From contig MNCI01016265.1 in assembly GCA_015680685.1 (NCBI GenBank), forward strand, positions 14,295 to 78,294: a stretch of 64,000 nucleotides of DNA, given 5' to 3'. This stretch comes from Gnetum montanum. Its lineage: Eukaryota > Streptophyta > Gnetopsida > Gnetales > Gnetaceae. Under the pieces are notes generated by a model. It saw nothing but the letters and a program-made list of their open reading frames with translations, searched no databases and had not been told where the DNA came from. Every line of letters begins with the position of its first letter. The first letter of the stretch is position 1. Position numbers and translations under genes: made by a program. Positions 22,119-32,983 of the stretch are shown in pieces.

Positions 22119-25100
22119 ATGGCTTCTTCTCACGAAATCAACTCACCTAAGGACAATACAGGAGAAAGTCAGCATCATACACATAACCGCAATCAACCAT
22201 GTCCTCAACAGGCTAAGGTCACATATACTCATCCCGATGAGTATGTGCCAGATTTTACCTTTGTTTTCCATCAAGATGAGCAACTGCGGTGGAGAGACAT
22301 GCAAGGTAACATTGTGTTACCCCCAGATCGCTCTGCTTCCAACATGCTTTTCCGTGCCTTGGTACGGTATGGCATGCAAGAGCTGATTACTGAATACGTT
22401 GCGGATGATTACACTCTGAGGGATTATCGTCCCACAAAAGCCCAACGTATTCGGGATGCACGGCAGGAGAGCCAACATTCACTATTGAAGAGCAAGGTTC
22501 CCCATGTCATTAGTGAAATAGGAGACGAGGAACCCCCCACAACGGGTTTCTTAGAAAAGGACATTCCTCCTCCTCACTCTAGTGAAGAGGTTAGGCATCA
22601 GGGCCTCAGATCAACGATACATATCCCAGGTTCTGATCCCCGTGAGCACCAGTTGTTCACGACAGGAACAATCACTCACACTAATGATAGGCATTTGGAT
22701 CGTTACAACGATCAGGGCCGAAGCAGCTGAAGAGAGGGTAAGAAACATCACCATGGTGATGGATCCCCTTCTTCTTCTCCTTCATCACATCATTCACCCT
22801 CTCCTTCCACATCTGGGCGCAGCCACCATGAGCATAACGCGGAAAGTAAAGGTAGAAGAGATGAAATGCCTCGACAAGAAGGTCGAGAGGAGTTAGGACA
22901 AGGACAAGGACGTAGGGAGAATAGGGAACCACAACGTAGACATCACAGACGTCATGAAAGAGATGATCATGACGAACCCCTATTCGCAACCCGAAGTATG
23001 CTTGACATTAGAGAGGCAGTTAGGATTCCCACAAGGCATTTGAAAGACAGTAGGATCAAGCGTTTGGATATAAATAATATCCCACGTTTTGAAGGGGGAT
23101 ACAACGCTGATCCTCAACATCATTTACAGGCATTCCACGACGCCTGTGCCTTGCAGAACATAGACAATGAGTGGCAGAAACTCAAGTTGTTCCCAAGGAC
23201 ACTCACTAAAGAAGCGGAAAGCTGGTACCGGTCCTTAGAACCGGAAACCATCAGGAGGTGGAGTACGATGCTCGAATTGTTCAACAACAAATATCAAACG
23301 TACTCCAGAGTGTCTAACTTGCGTAAGCAGATCCAAGGCTGGAAACAAGGAGCTCATGAATCCTTGGATGCTGCCATGGCCCGTTACTACACATTGCTAC
23401 ATCGTTGCCCGGGCCATGGGTACGCTAAGCGGGATCAACTTCGCCACCTCGTGGATGGGCTACGAAATGAAACGAGAAGAACTCTTGGGACTTACGCCCA
23501 AGGGAGACTCTCCCAACTAAGAGCCCATGAAGTTGAAGTATTGTTGGAACAAGTAGCGCAAGAAGAGGGTGAGCTACGGAAAAGAGAAAGTGCGGAGGAA
23601 TACAACCGTGATCCCTCCCTTCGTAAGAAGGGAGTGAAATTCTGTGATGAGGAGGATGAGTCACCACTCGAAGAGTTGGTGAACAGGAAAACTGTGCCGA
23701 TCCAAAAGTTAACAACGGAGGTATCGGCTAAGGTAGACCAAATGTGGGATTCCTTAGACTCACGAATAGAAACAGTCCTGAAAATAGTAGAAGAGTCTAA
23801 GGATGAGCAAAGTAGTGATAAAAGCAAGAACATGCGGAGAAACTTTAACCCTGCACATAACAAGGGTAAGGGAAAAATCTCTAACTCCGATGAGGCTGAA
23901 AATTCTGATTCAGACAATGACGGTGGATGTGAGGTCTGCTATTATGACCATCCTAAGGGATGTTGTCCAATCATCTCACATCTGCAGGAGTCTGGGGTGT
24001 ATGCATTAAATCCAAGACTTAATCAACGGCAAACACCCAGAAGGTTACCTTATCCACAAGGTAACCCGAGGCAGTTCCACCAACCCTTGACGTATTATCC
24101 AAGTGGAACACCTCCGCAGCCCATCGAGCAACATCAGCAGTGGCAATACCCACAGTCATGGGGGATGCCACAGCCAACACATCGATACCCTTACCGGCAG
24201 CCTGATCCTTATGGTTATTATGTGCAGCAGCCAGTTTCTCCAGGTGACGCTATGAGTCACACTCCACGCCGTCACTACTACGCTCGGGAGTACTTCAGAA
24301 GGACTCCTTCTCCTCCGGGAGACATTCCACATTCTGTCCATCCTCTAACTCCACCCGCACCTTTTCCTCAAGTAGTTCCCATAACACCTCCTGCTCCAAC
24401 AATGCAAGGGGAATTACCTACCCAACCGCAGCAACGTCACGCCGCGAGATCTGTAAATATTCAGAGTGTAAATATCCAACCGGACACTAGTTCTGGCGAT
24501 AACTGTACAAAAAGGAGACCCTTTTTCAGAACTAGGAGCCCGGATAGGCTCTCGCAACAACAAGCGGACGGGTATATGTATAGGCCTCTAACTACTAACA
24601 CTTCGGAGCACCCTTCAGTCCAAGGGAATGTAACGCATACGGTTATGCTAACACATACCGTAACTGACTGGATCAAGGTAGGCCACCTTCCCAGGAAACT
24701 AACTGATCCTGGGAGTCCCTTTATTCATTTGCAGATCGCTGGGAATGCACCACATCGAGCTCTTCTTGACTCAGGTTCCGGAGTCAACTTAATTTCGCGA
24801 AAGATGTATCACGCCTGGAACCTGCCCCAACTTAAGAAGAGCAACATCCAACTAGAGCTGGCAGACCAGTCCATCACTATTCCCTTGGGTTTGGTGGAGG
24901 ACGTTATCACCACTGTGTGTGGTTGGTCCTACCCAGCGGATTTCCTAGTGATCGATGTTAACAACAACGAAGGGGACTTCCCAATTATAATGGGAAGGGC
25001 ATGGCTAAGCACAGTAGATGCATGCCTTAGGATCCGTGATCTTTCCTTGGAAATCTCCAAGATAAACATATGTGGAAAGATCGAGAAGAGGATAGTTCCA

Positions 25101-25463
25101 TGCATCACATACAGTGATTCATCGGGTGATGACATGGAGGAATTGTCTCCATGTAACAGGTGTGCCCAGGAAACTCTGCAACCAGGATGCCTGTATGTAG
25201 CAACCACACAAGAAGTAGTAGACACCCCGTGGTTGACAGCTTCTCATAAGAGCAAACAAATATGCATGGAACGAACTGAGGAAACTCATGCCAACAACCG
25301 TGGCATAGATACATTGGAACGTGAGCGTCGCCAACTTCCAACCCTGAATTTAAGATCATCAATTGGGAGAAGTTGGGCACTGCTTAGAAATTCAAATAGG
25401 CGCTCACTACTTCGGATCTCTCCCTCACAACTCAGTCATGGGGGAGATGGCCACCTATGCTAA
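22119..25463 (+). CDS. Element C gag-protease polyprotein with one internal stop, fused to the integrase C-terminus
   Basis: One frame of 1,115 codons from ATG 22,119 (context AAAAATGG, 126 bases after the primer site), broken by a single TGA at 22,728. The N-terminal segment (203 aa) has THPDEYVPDFTF and GNIVLPPDR. After a Ser/His-rich hinge comes Retrotrans_gag capsid (about 23,080-23,560; FEGGYNADPQ, ESWYRSLEPE, LLHRCPGHGY), a KE-rich segment, and the variant zinc knuckle CEVCYYDHPKGCCP (near 23,930). A long Pro/Gln region follows, then protease with ALLDSGSGVNLIS and FPIIMGRAWLSTVDA. The last residues, SQLSHGGDGHLC, are the natural end of integrase as in element A (35,840-35,879). The deletion of RT to integrase therefore kept frame. 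It would make capsid and protease but needs RT and integrase in trans. The TGA may be a CGA mutated at CpG. Confidence 0.9.
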
Positions 25464-27461
25464 TCATATGGGGCCCTCAGTTCTTTTTCAGTTTTTGTTT
25501 TACACGTTTTTGTTTTACAACGTTTTTGTTTTTCACATTTTTGTTTTACAATTTCTTTAACTTTTCTAATTTTTGTTTTACAACTTTCTTTAACTTTTCT
25601 TGTTTTTGTTTTACAACATCGTTATATTTTTCTATCTTTTTGTGTGTGTGTGTGTGTGTGTCATCCATCATGTAAATTCGTCACCCAATAAGTGTTCGGG
25701 CCGATGGGATGAACTGTTTTTCATTGATTGCTAATGTTTGATTTTTACCTTTAAGTTACATTGTTGATACTAAGGTATGTTCTTTTGATATGGCAGGCAA
25801 TGAGATCACTTCATCCATCCATCCATCAAGTCTATGGTTTCCCTTGGCTTGGAAATGTACAGTTCCTTCTTAATCAGAACTTCAATGAACAAGTGACTGG
25901 GCATTTCTCAAACTAAGGAAGGACTCAAGGGATTGCAAAGGGTGTGACTTCAAGGGAACTTGATGTTTTTGTGTTGGTCATTCACTTGGGTGCTTGGATG
26001 TTTTCTTCTTGGGTTTTCTTACCGTTCCGATGTAACCCAATAATCGGAAGCTGAGACAATAAAAATAAAGAAGTCTTTGCATGGTGTGGTCCCCACGCAT
26101 AAAAACACAAAACAAAGAAAAAAAGAAAAAAAAAAGAAAAGAGAGAAAAGCAAAAATAAAAAGTGAGGATTCAAAGCACACCCCTTAGACAAAATAAAAT
26201 TTAGGCTGCAAGCACTGGTTATGGAACCAAAGTGTTCCCTCTAACTAAGGCCCTTCTCGCTTCCCATTCTCTCCTTCGTTTCGTCGGAATGGTGGTGGCT
26301 CTTTGACGATGCATCCTTGTGGTCCAAGTGGATGGTTTGACCAAATGCATTGATGCGAAGTCACTGGAAGTGGTTTGTTTGAGGCCAGAATTGGAATGAG
26401 ATTCGCCAAGTCACATTAATCATCAAACACACAAGGGGCTGTACACCACCTCATTCTTGGGATTCCATTCCATTCCTCTTTCTTCCCATCCTTCTCTCCA
26501 TTGTTCACCTCATTTCCAGTTGTATCATTGTCTATACTTTGATTGATGCCTTGTTTTCTTTTTGGTAAATTCTTACGGTTAAGACTTTAACTCTTGTTCC
26601 AAAGGACATTCCCAGAGCCCACAGACTTTTTGAATGTGGGATTGTCAGGGCATTAAGGGCATGAGCCTGCTTTGGGGAGGACCCACTGACATTCCTATTT
26701 GGAACATTAGTTCACTTCTTTTCCTTAACATTTTGTAATTAATTAACATTTTTGTTCATTTCCATCATGACATCCTTTCTATCGATGCCATCGTTGTTCC
26801 CTTTTTTACCTCTCCTTCCTCTTCCTTTTTTTCTTTCCATTCTAACGCTACCGGAGGTTCGCGATTAGTCATGGGGGTACAGGGCCTAATTTTTCGATTT
26901 TTGTCCTAAGCCCCGGATTTTTTCGTTTTTTCTTCCTTACCCCTATGCCTTCGATAGTCATCATCTATATTTTCCCGGATCCATATCAGCCATACAACAA
27001 CTTAACCAGTGAGCCTAAACCGAAGCAAGGTATGCTTTACTTAATGATTCAATTACCCTTGCTAATATATGATTGTGTTGTGTGTGCAGCTGGCAATCAT
27101 ACCACAATGGAATGGATCTGGAGCAGACAATTGGAATGGAGCAACGCTGAAGCAGCATGCAAGGAATGGAATTGATAATGCACTTACAGATGGACAACGA
27201 AAGGCGCAATCTAGGCGTTGGCAGCAACAAGACTCTTCTTCTTTCTTCTCTTCTATTCTCTCTCCTCTTTTCTCTCAGCTGCCAACTGTGGCCTGATGTC
27301 ATTGTAATAAGGTGTTCACCCATGTTGTCATGAACACCAGTTTTTGTCAAGTCTTATAATAAAGACCGTTCACATGTCATCCCATTAGTTCCGTTTCCCC
27401 TAATAATCCCATACCTACCTGATATCATTGTAAGGAACTCAAGGACAAGTTTTCATTCAGT
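25464..27461 (+). other. Element C 3' non-coding region
   Basis: No gene. It holds a run of TTTTTGTTTTACA repeats (25,490-25,625), a TG microsatellite (about 25,642-25,660), an A-rich tract (26,095-26,160), and an internal polypurine-like AGTCATGGGGGTA at about 26,867. The whole region is shared with A (35,880-37,854), D (39,532-41,488, reversed) and partly E (1-2,159). It is a family feature. Confidence 0.8.
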
Positions 27462-27471
27462 CATGGGGGTA
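27462..27471 (+). other. Element C polypurine tract
   Basis: CATGGGGGTA directly precedes the 3' LTR start TGATGAG. The same sequence holds this place in A, D (reversed) and E. Confidence 0.8.
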
Positions 27472-28578
27472 TGATGAGACGCGACATGCACTGGGCTGCA
27501 ATATCGCGTACGCGATATCGCGGCTGCCACGATATCGCATCCCATGCGATATCGCGTACGCGATATCGCGTCTTCTCCTGCGATATCGCATACACGATAT
27601 CGCGTCCCGCCGCCATATCTATAAATAAGAGGCGGCACTCCCTTCATTTCCCAATCCTGGCTAGAAGTAGCGAAGCTCTGGCAGATTGATCACTCCAGAG
27701 TTAGAATTTTTCCCATGTGCCTGCAGTAGGAGTCCTAGAGTGAACGGCTCTTTATTCGAGCAGCTTGTAACCTGAACCCAAGTTGTGTACGGCAATAAAG
27801 ACGAACTTGATTGGATAAACCTTGCAGCACGTGGCTTTATTTATTGCTTTCATTTACTGCTTTCCTAGTGCATTCAAGTACGACTTGATTACAAGTGTCT
27901 ACAGACGTGTACGGCTAATCAAGGAATCGGCTGCTTGACGCAACGCATGAGTACGACTCAATTACGAGCATTGGCTGCTTGGTAACCCAGTAGCGTATTC
28001 CAGGATTCTGCTCTTGGTATTCCCAGTAGTAGTCCGATGTGTATGGCTAGTTGAGGAATCGGTTGCTCATTGCTAGGCTAGAACGTGTGATAAGTACGAC
28101 TTAGTTACAAGCACCTACAGGTGTGTACGGCTGGCTAAGGAATCAGCTGCTTATCACACATAGGCTAAATAGGTGCCTCAGTATGACCACTTCGAGCACT
28201 TGCGTTACGTGTGGCGATCCCAGTAACGATTAGCGTTTGGTAAGCCACAGTTGCATAGTTCAGGGTGTGTCTGGTAAGTGGGAACGGATGCTGATGCTAG
28301 TTAATTTAGACTTAGGACATTAGTTAGAGTTAGCTTAGTTTCTCAACCCTTTCCCCTGATAGCATAGAAGATAAGCCGAAAATACCAAAAAAATCACATA
28401 CCTCAGACTTGCTTAACCATACACCGTGACACTTACAAGCAAGCCTGGGAAGACAACGAACGATTAACCCCAAGTGTTTCTTGTCGTGTTAAGGCATTTA
28501 GTCTACAGAGTTCGACCGGATCACACGTGCACGCTCATATTCGTATGGTTGAGTGTAGGGGTACCTCTCCACTCATCA
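27472..28578 (+). repeat. Element C 3' LTR
   Basis: Same ends as the 5' LTR but 52 bp longer, mainly because U3 has an additional block of GCGATATCGC / CGCGTACGCG palindromes (27,503-27,560). TATAAATA is at 27,620-27,627. After 28,578 B's gag resumes behind the accgc duplication. Confidence 0.95.
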
Positions 28579-28583
28579 ACCGC

Positions 28584-30770
28584 TATAGTTTTTTTAACTT
28601 TTTCTTTATCTTTCTTACTGTGTTGGTTCTTAAAGGCTGCATATGCAGGATCATGGCTATTTTGTGCTGCCTCCTCTATTTTCTTGATTTGTACAAACGC
28701 TTGACTCAAATTGCGTGCATTGAGATAATATAGTTTGGATTTCACAAAATCGTTGACAGTCCCTTTTAAGATGGTGAGGAGGTACGTCTCTGGGATCGGC
28801 TCATGGAGCTCATTGAGAGCAGCACTCCACCGCTGGATGAATTTTTGGACAGGTTCAAGGGGTGCTTGCTTGACCTGTATGAGGTTGTCTAGTGTTGCCT
28901 CGGGTTTCAAGTTATATTTAAACTTGGTGACGAATTGGTGCAACAAATCTTCCAGAGAAGATATCGAGTTCCGTGGCAAGGCTCGATACCAATCAAGTGC
29001 TCTCCCAGCTAGGGACATGGGGAACACTCATAAAATGGCATGTGGCCATGCCTGAAGTAGCGTGCACTCTAGTCTGAACGTTATGAGGTGAGCATTGGGG
29101 TCTGTCTCCCCCATGTATTTGCTCAGCGTAGGCAAAGATACACCCTTGGGTAATGTTAGGGGCGGAACCGAAGAGCTGATAGGGTCATCGTGATAGAATT
29201 CCACTACCTTCAGTTCTCTGTTGGAGGCCATTTTGAGGCGTTTGACCTCATCGATTAGCTCTTGCATTAGTTTTTTAGCGTTAGCCCAGTCTTGGGCACT
29301 AGGTGAGATGTCAGGTTGGGAATGTTGTACGGTATACATGTTAGATTGGTGGACAGTCGATTGGAAGGTGGAAAGTTGTGTAGTTGGAGGCTGTAGTTGC
29401 GGGATATTTATAGCGGGTGGTACTAGGGGCGGCACATTGTAGGAAAGGGGTTGTTGTTGTTGTGGTTGTCCTTGAGGGCTGTTGGCTGGTGGAATTATGT
29501 GAGGTGGTATGTTATAGTGAGGGGGTTGATGCGATTGAGCACCAATCATTGTCCATTACCTAGTCATGTTTTGTGTAGGAATCCCCTAAACTTGTTGGGT
29601 TACAGTTGTGAAGGATGCTCCTTGGGTCGGGATCTGTGGTATATAGTGAGCAGATGTAGAAGCCGGTATTACATGTGGCATCCCGATCACTCGGGGCGGG
29701 AAGGTTGCTCCTACGTTATTTTGAGAGGGTTGTACTTACGAGGATGGGGCTACGATTGCAATGGGGAGAATAGCAAGAGGAATTGAGTTGTGGGTCGGTT
29801 GCAAGAGGAATATGAGCAAGTGCGGATGATTCTTACTAAGGTATTTGTGCTTGGGTGAATCTAAATGGTTGAAGGGACGTAATTNCGATTGAGCACCAAT
29901 CATTGTCCATTACCTAGTCATGTTTTGTGTAGGAATCCCCTAAACTTGTTGGGTTACAGTTGTGAAGGATGCTCCTTGGGTCAGGATCTGTGGTATATAG
30001 TGAGCAGATGTAGAAGCCGGTATTACATGTGGCATCCCGATCACTCGGGGTGGGAAGGTTGCTCCTACGTTATTTTGAGAGGGTTGTACTTACGAGGATG
30101 GGGCTATGGTTGCAATGGGGAGAATAGCAAGAGGAAGTGTATTGAGTTGCGGGTCGGTTGCAAGAGGAATATGAGCAAGTGCGGATGATTCTTACTAAGG
30201 TATTTGTGCTTGGGTGAATCTAAATGATTGAAGGGACGTAATTTCCCCTGTGGCTGGATGAAACAACGAGTTGACATAGGTTTGTGGACTAAGAGTATGG
30301 TACGAATCTTCATGCTCGAATTGGGCTGCGAAGTCATCCTCCTCTTCCAGTTGAGGATTTACTACAGGCTAATCTAGAGACTGGCTCCTTTGCAGGAGGA
30401 GTTGTGAGATGAGCTTAGAGTAAGGCTCTAGAAGAGGGATGATATCATATAGGAAAGGAATGAACTCTTGTCCTCCCCTATAGAAAAGTTCGTATTGCCT
30501 CTTAACTTCCATTTCGGCTCGGTCCATGGCTAGGCCGGCTTGTATTTTCACGCATATAAAATTATATTGGTCCTGAGTTATGATGTTAGACGATGGGTTT
30601 CTCCCTTGCAATCTAAGAGACTAGTAAGGCCCCACTGTGGGTTGTACCATGGGCTATTGAATGGCCATGGTGCCTACAAGGTCTGTGACCTGGGTGGTTG
30701 TAGCGGTGGAGTTTGCGGTGTTCATGATGAACGGTTGAGAATACGACACAATGAAGGGATATGCAACTGG
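28584..30770 (-). pseudogene. Element B gag, N-terminal and capsid parts
   Basis: On the minus strand the first readable block (30,611-30,369) has QDQYNFICVKIQAGLAMDRA and FIPFLYDIIPLLEPY. A proline-rich stretch follows (29,549-29,300; PPHIIPPANSPQGQPQQQQP). Then comes Retrotrans_gag: TLSKYMGETDPNAHLITF, VFPMSLAGRALDWYRALP, LLHQFVTKFKYNLKPEATL, LIQVKQAPLEPVQKFIQRW. It ends KKDKEKVKKTIAV at the C insertion and continues at 20,918. Stops occur at 29,027 and in the Pro-rich part. Gag forms the virus-like particle. A duplicated assembly segment (29,532-30,243) lengthens this region artificially. Confidence 0.85.
29532..30243. other. Roughly 355-bp duplication around a single N (probable assembly overlap)
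   Basis: 29,532-29,884 and 29,886-30,243 are nearly the same sequence (both CGATTGAGCACC...GGGACGTAATT), with N at 29,885 between them. They differ by a 5-bp indel and a few substitutions. The gag translation is repeated accordingly. Confidence 0.85.
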
Positions 30771-30779
30771 TATACCTAG

Positions 30780-31322
30780 TACGGCGTAAACCTACGTTCG
30801 TGGCATACAGCGCATAAACTGGGTCTCAGCATATAGGCTTCAACGACCAGCGTATAATGACAGCGTATAGGTATACAGCGTAGAGAATCTACGACCTAGA
30901 GTATATAGCGTATATGCTAAGCAGCGTAGACAGAGTCTACGGCGTAGAGCATGTAGTGTATACCGAATAGCATAGACAGAGTCAACGTAGAGCATAGACA
31001 AAGTCTACAGCATAGAGCGTAGACAGAGTCTACAGCGTAGAGCATGTAGCATAAACTTAGCAACAGCGTATATGTTGACAGCGTAGACAGAGTCTTGTGT
31101 GCAACGTAGACAAAGTCTACAGCATAAAGTGTGCAGCGTATACATCAGCAGCATAAACAGAGTTCTGCGTACAGCGTAGACAAAGTCTACAGCGTAGAGT
31201 GTAGACAGAGTCTATAGCGTATAGTCAGTAGCGTAGACGTTGGGAGTTCTATGGACAGGGATGGCGTATACTCAACAGCGTAGACGTTGAGAGTTCTGAA
31301 GCACAATAAGTTTTAAGTAGTT
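30780..31322 (-). repeat. Element B leader: array of short hairpins (GTAGACAGAGTCTAC)
   Basis: Non-coding. GTAGACAGAGTCTAC or GTAGACAAAGTCTAC occurs five times or more, with degenerate copies between. Each can form a 6-bp stem with a 3-base loop on either strand. GCGTA repeats lie between them. It lies between primer site and gag, so it would be in the genomic RNA leader. Confidence 0.8.
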
Positions 31323-31323
31323 G

Positions 31324-31341
31324 GCCCTCCTTCTGGCGCCA
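31324..31341 (-). other. Element B primer-binding site
   Basis: Minus strand TGGCGCCAGAAGGAGGGC, five bases after the 5' LTR. It begins TGGCGCC, like the tRNA-Asp site, but then differs. I could not name the primer tRNA. Confidence 0.65.
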
Positions 31342-31346
31342 ATTTC

Positions 31347-32715
31347 TGTACCGTCCAAAATCATCGGTCTCCAGCTGGAAGGAAACAGAGACCTGGAGAT
31401 GTCCGGACACGCATAGAAGACCCTACCTTTGCTTGAGGGCAAGCTGGAATTAACGAAGGTAGAGTACCTTGAGTGGTCTGCACGCGGATCAGGCAAGGAT
31501 TTCCCCAAACGTACACCGATTTCTATACGCTAGGTTATACGTAAACGGCGTAACTGATGTAAACGGAGCGTAAACGTTCCAGAGCATAAATAATAAACAT
31601 GCAACAATGAATAGAAAACTATAACAAATTGTAGCAAAGAAATGTAGCAATGTTATTGCGAATTGAGAGTTACAATGAACCGGTCTAACGCAGTCGTGGC
31701 TTTGACACAAGGCAGACGAATAACCCCGGTGGATACAGGAATGACTATGTGCTGGTTCAGACTACAAGCACAGTGTAAAGGCTATATGCTCAGCATGTAG
31801 GGTAAGGTCCAACGTACAGGGTTTCTGCTCTGGTTCTTCGCATCTCTGTTTTTCTCTCTAGTTTGCTCAAAATTGCCAACCGACCTCGATCTAATGAAAA
31901 ATTGGGGTTTTTATACAGGTTTAGACATTAGAATCAGGTTGGGTGACACGTGGCGCATTGACCAGGTGTGAAAGAATAAAATTTTACAAGTGTACAACAT
32001 GCTACATCTACTGGGCGTATACGCTGTATCTGGTGGGCGTAGACTCTGGACGTATACACTGGGCATGCAGGACGTATACACTGTATATGCTGGGCATATA
32101 TGCTGGGCGTATACGCTATGTCTACTGGGCGTATACGTTGGGCGTGCAGGATGTACATGCTCAACGTATAAACTCTAGGATGCATGATGTCAACACCTGA
32201 TGATTACTCTGTCCATGTGAGTTGATGCTCTATGCCAAGTCTTTCTCTGCAGTGCTGTTTCCATGCCATCTTCGGGGATTGCATGCCGGGCGTATACATC
32301 AGTCGTACAGGTCGAGCGTATATGTGAAACGTGTACGCTGGGCGTGCACACTGGGCATATACGCTGTGGATGTGTACGCTGGGCGTATACGCTGAGAGTG
32401 TAAACTTGGGCGTATACGCTGTGGATGTAAACTTGGGCGTATACGCTGAGAATGTGATCTTAGGCGTATACACTGAGCGTATACGCTGATAATGTATACT
32501 TGGTGAAAACTAAGTATCTTGATCTCCGAAGTTGCCATGTTTGATACCAGATGTCACCATGGTCGTCTGTGGGTCCCATGAAACTGCTTCTTGTTGAGTT
32601 CGACTCTGCTTGAAGCTGTCTGTGGGGCCCTCAAGCTTTGGTCATGCTGGGAAACATCATGACTTAGCTTGATTCTTGTTGGAAAGTACTAAGCTCAAAA
32701 TTTTGTGGTGTTTCA
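31347..32715 (-). repeat. Element B 5' LTR
   Basis: Partner of 6,156-7,524, with identical length. The minus-strand TATA (TGTATAAAAA) is near 31,907-31,916. The GCGTATACGC array is at 32,010-32,500. Followed by the aatgg duplication and the rest of element A's protease. Confidence 0.95.
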
Positions 32716-32720
32716 AATGG

Positions 32721-32962
32721 GAAGGGCATAGCTAAGTACAATCGATGCATACCTAGGAATCTGCAATCTTTCCCTAGAAATATCCAAGAAAAACACTTTT
32801 GGGAAGATTGAGAGGAAGAGAGTTCCATGCATCGCATATAGTGACACAGGGTGTCATTGCGTGCAGAAATCATGGGTAATGCAAAGTTTAACATTGCTTA
32901 CATGCAATCGGTGTGCACAGGATATTGACATACAAAAGTGCCTATATGCAGCAGCCACATGA
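32721..32962 (+). pseudogene. Element A aspartic protease, C-terminal part
   Basis: It continues the frame cut at 6,150: (M)GRA, stop, LSTIDAYLGI, then LSLEISKKNTFGKIERKRVP, as in element C (25,000-25,100). Next comes CNRCAQDIDIQKCLYAAAT, the conserved Cys-containing segment between protease and RT. Confidence 0.9.
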
Positions 32963-32983
32963 CAAGAAAACTCCTAGTGGCTG

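Larger units (their letters stand above)
20919..28578 (+). mobile_element. Element C: non-autonomous Athila-like LTR retrotransposon (gag-protease only), youngest insertion
   Basis: LTRs at 20,919-21,973 and 27,472-28,578 differ very little. Between the TATA box and about 200 bases downstream I see two changes. The 5-bp duplication accgc is perfect (20,914-20,918 and 28,579-28,583). The primer site and polypurine tract are intact. The internal part has gag and protease but no RT, RNase H or integrase, lost by an in-frame deletion near 25,370. The insertion splits B's gag. Confidence 0.96.
6156..32715 (-). mobile_element. Element B: Tat/Ogre-like Ty3/gypsy LTR retrotransposon, minus strand, interrupted by C
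   Basis: The two LTRs are equal in length (1,369 bp) at 6,156-7,524 and 31,347-32,715, flanked by the perfect duplication aatgg (6,151-6,155 and 32,716-32,720). Without C the element is about 18.9 kb, or about 18.5 kb if the duplication at the N near 29.9 kb is an artefact. Minus-strand order: leader with hairpin repeats, gag, protease, a 6-kb insert holding an antisense gene, RT, RNase H, archaeal-type RNase H, integrase, minisatellite, PPT. The second RNase H marks the Tat lineage. The large size and the separated protease and RT resemble Ogre. Coding frames have only a few stops. Confidence 0.92.

Noticed and set aside
22728-22730. Programmed stop readthrough between two gag halves
   Set aside because: The context TGA-AGA is not a known strong readthrough signal, and D has no stop there. 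It is kept only as a low-interest observation.
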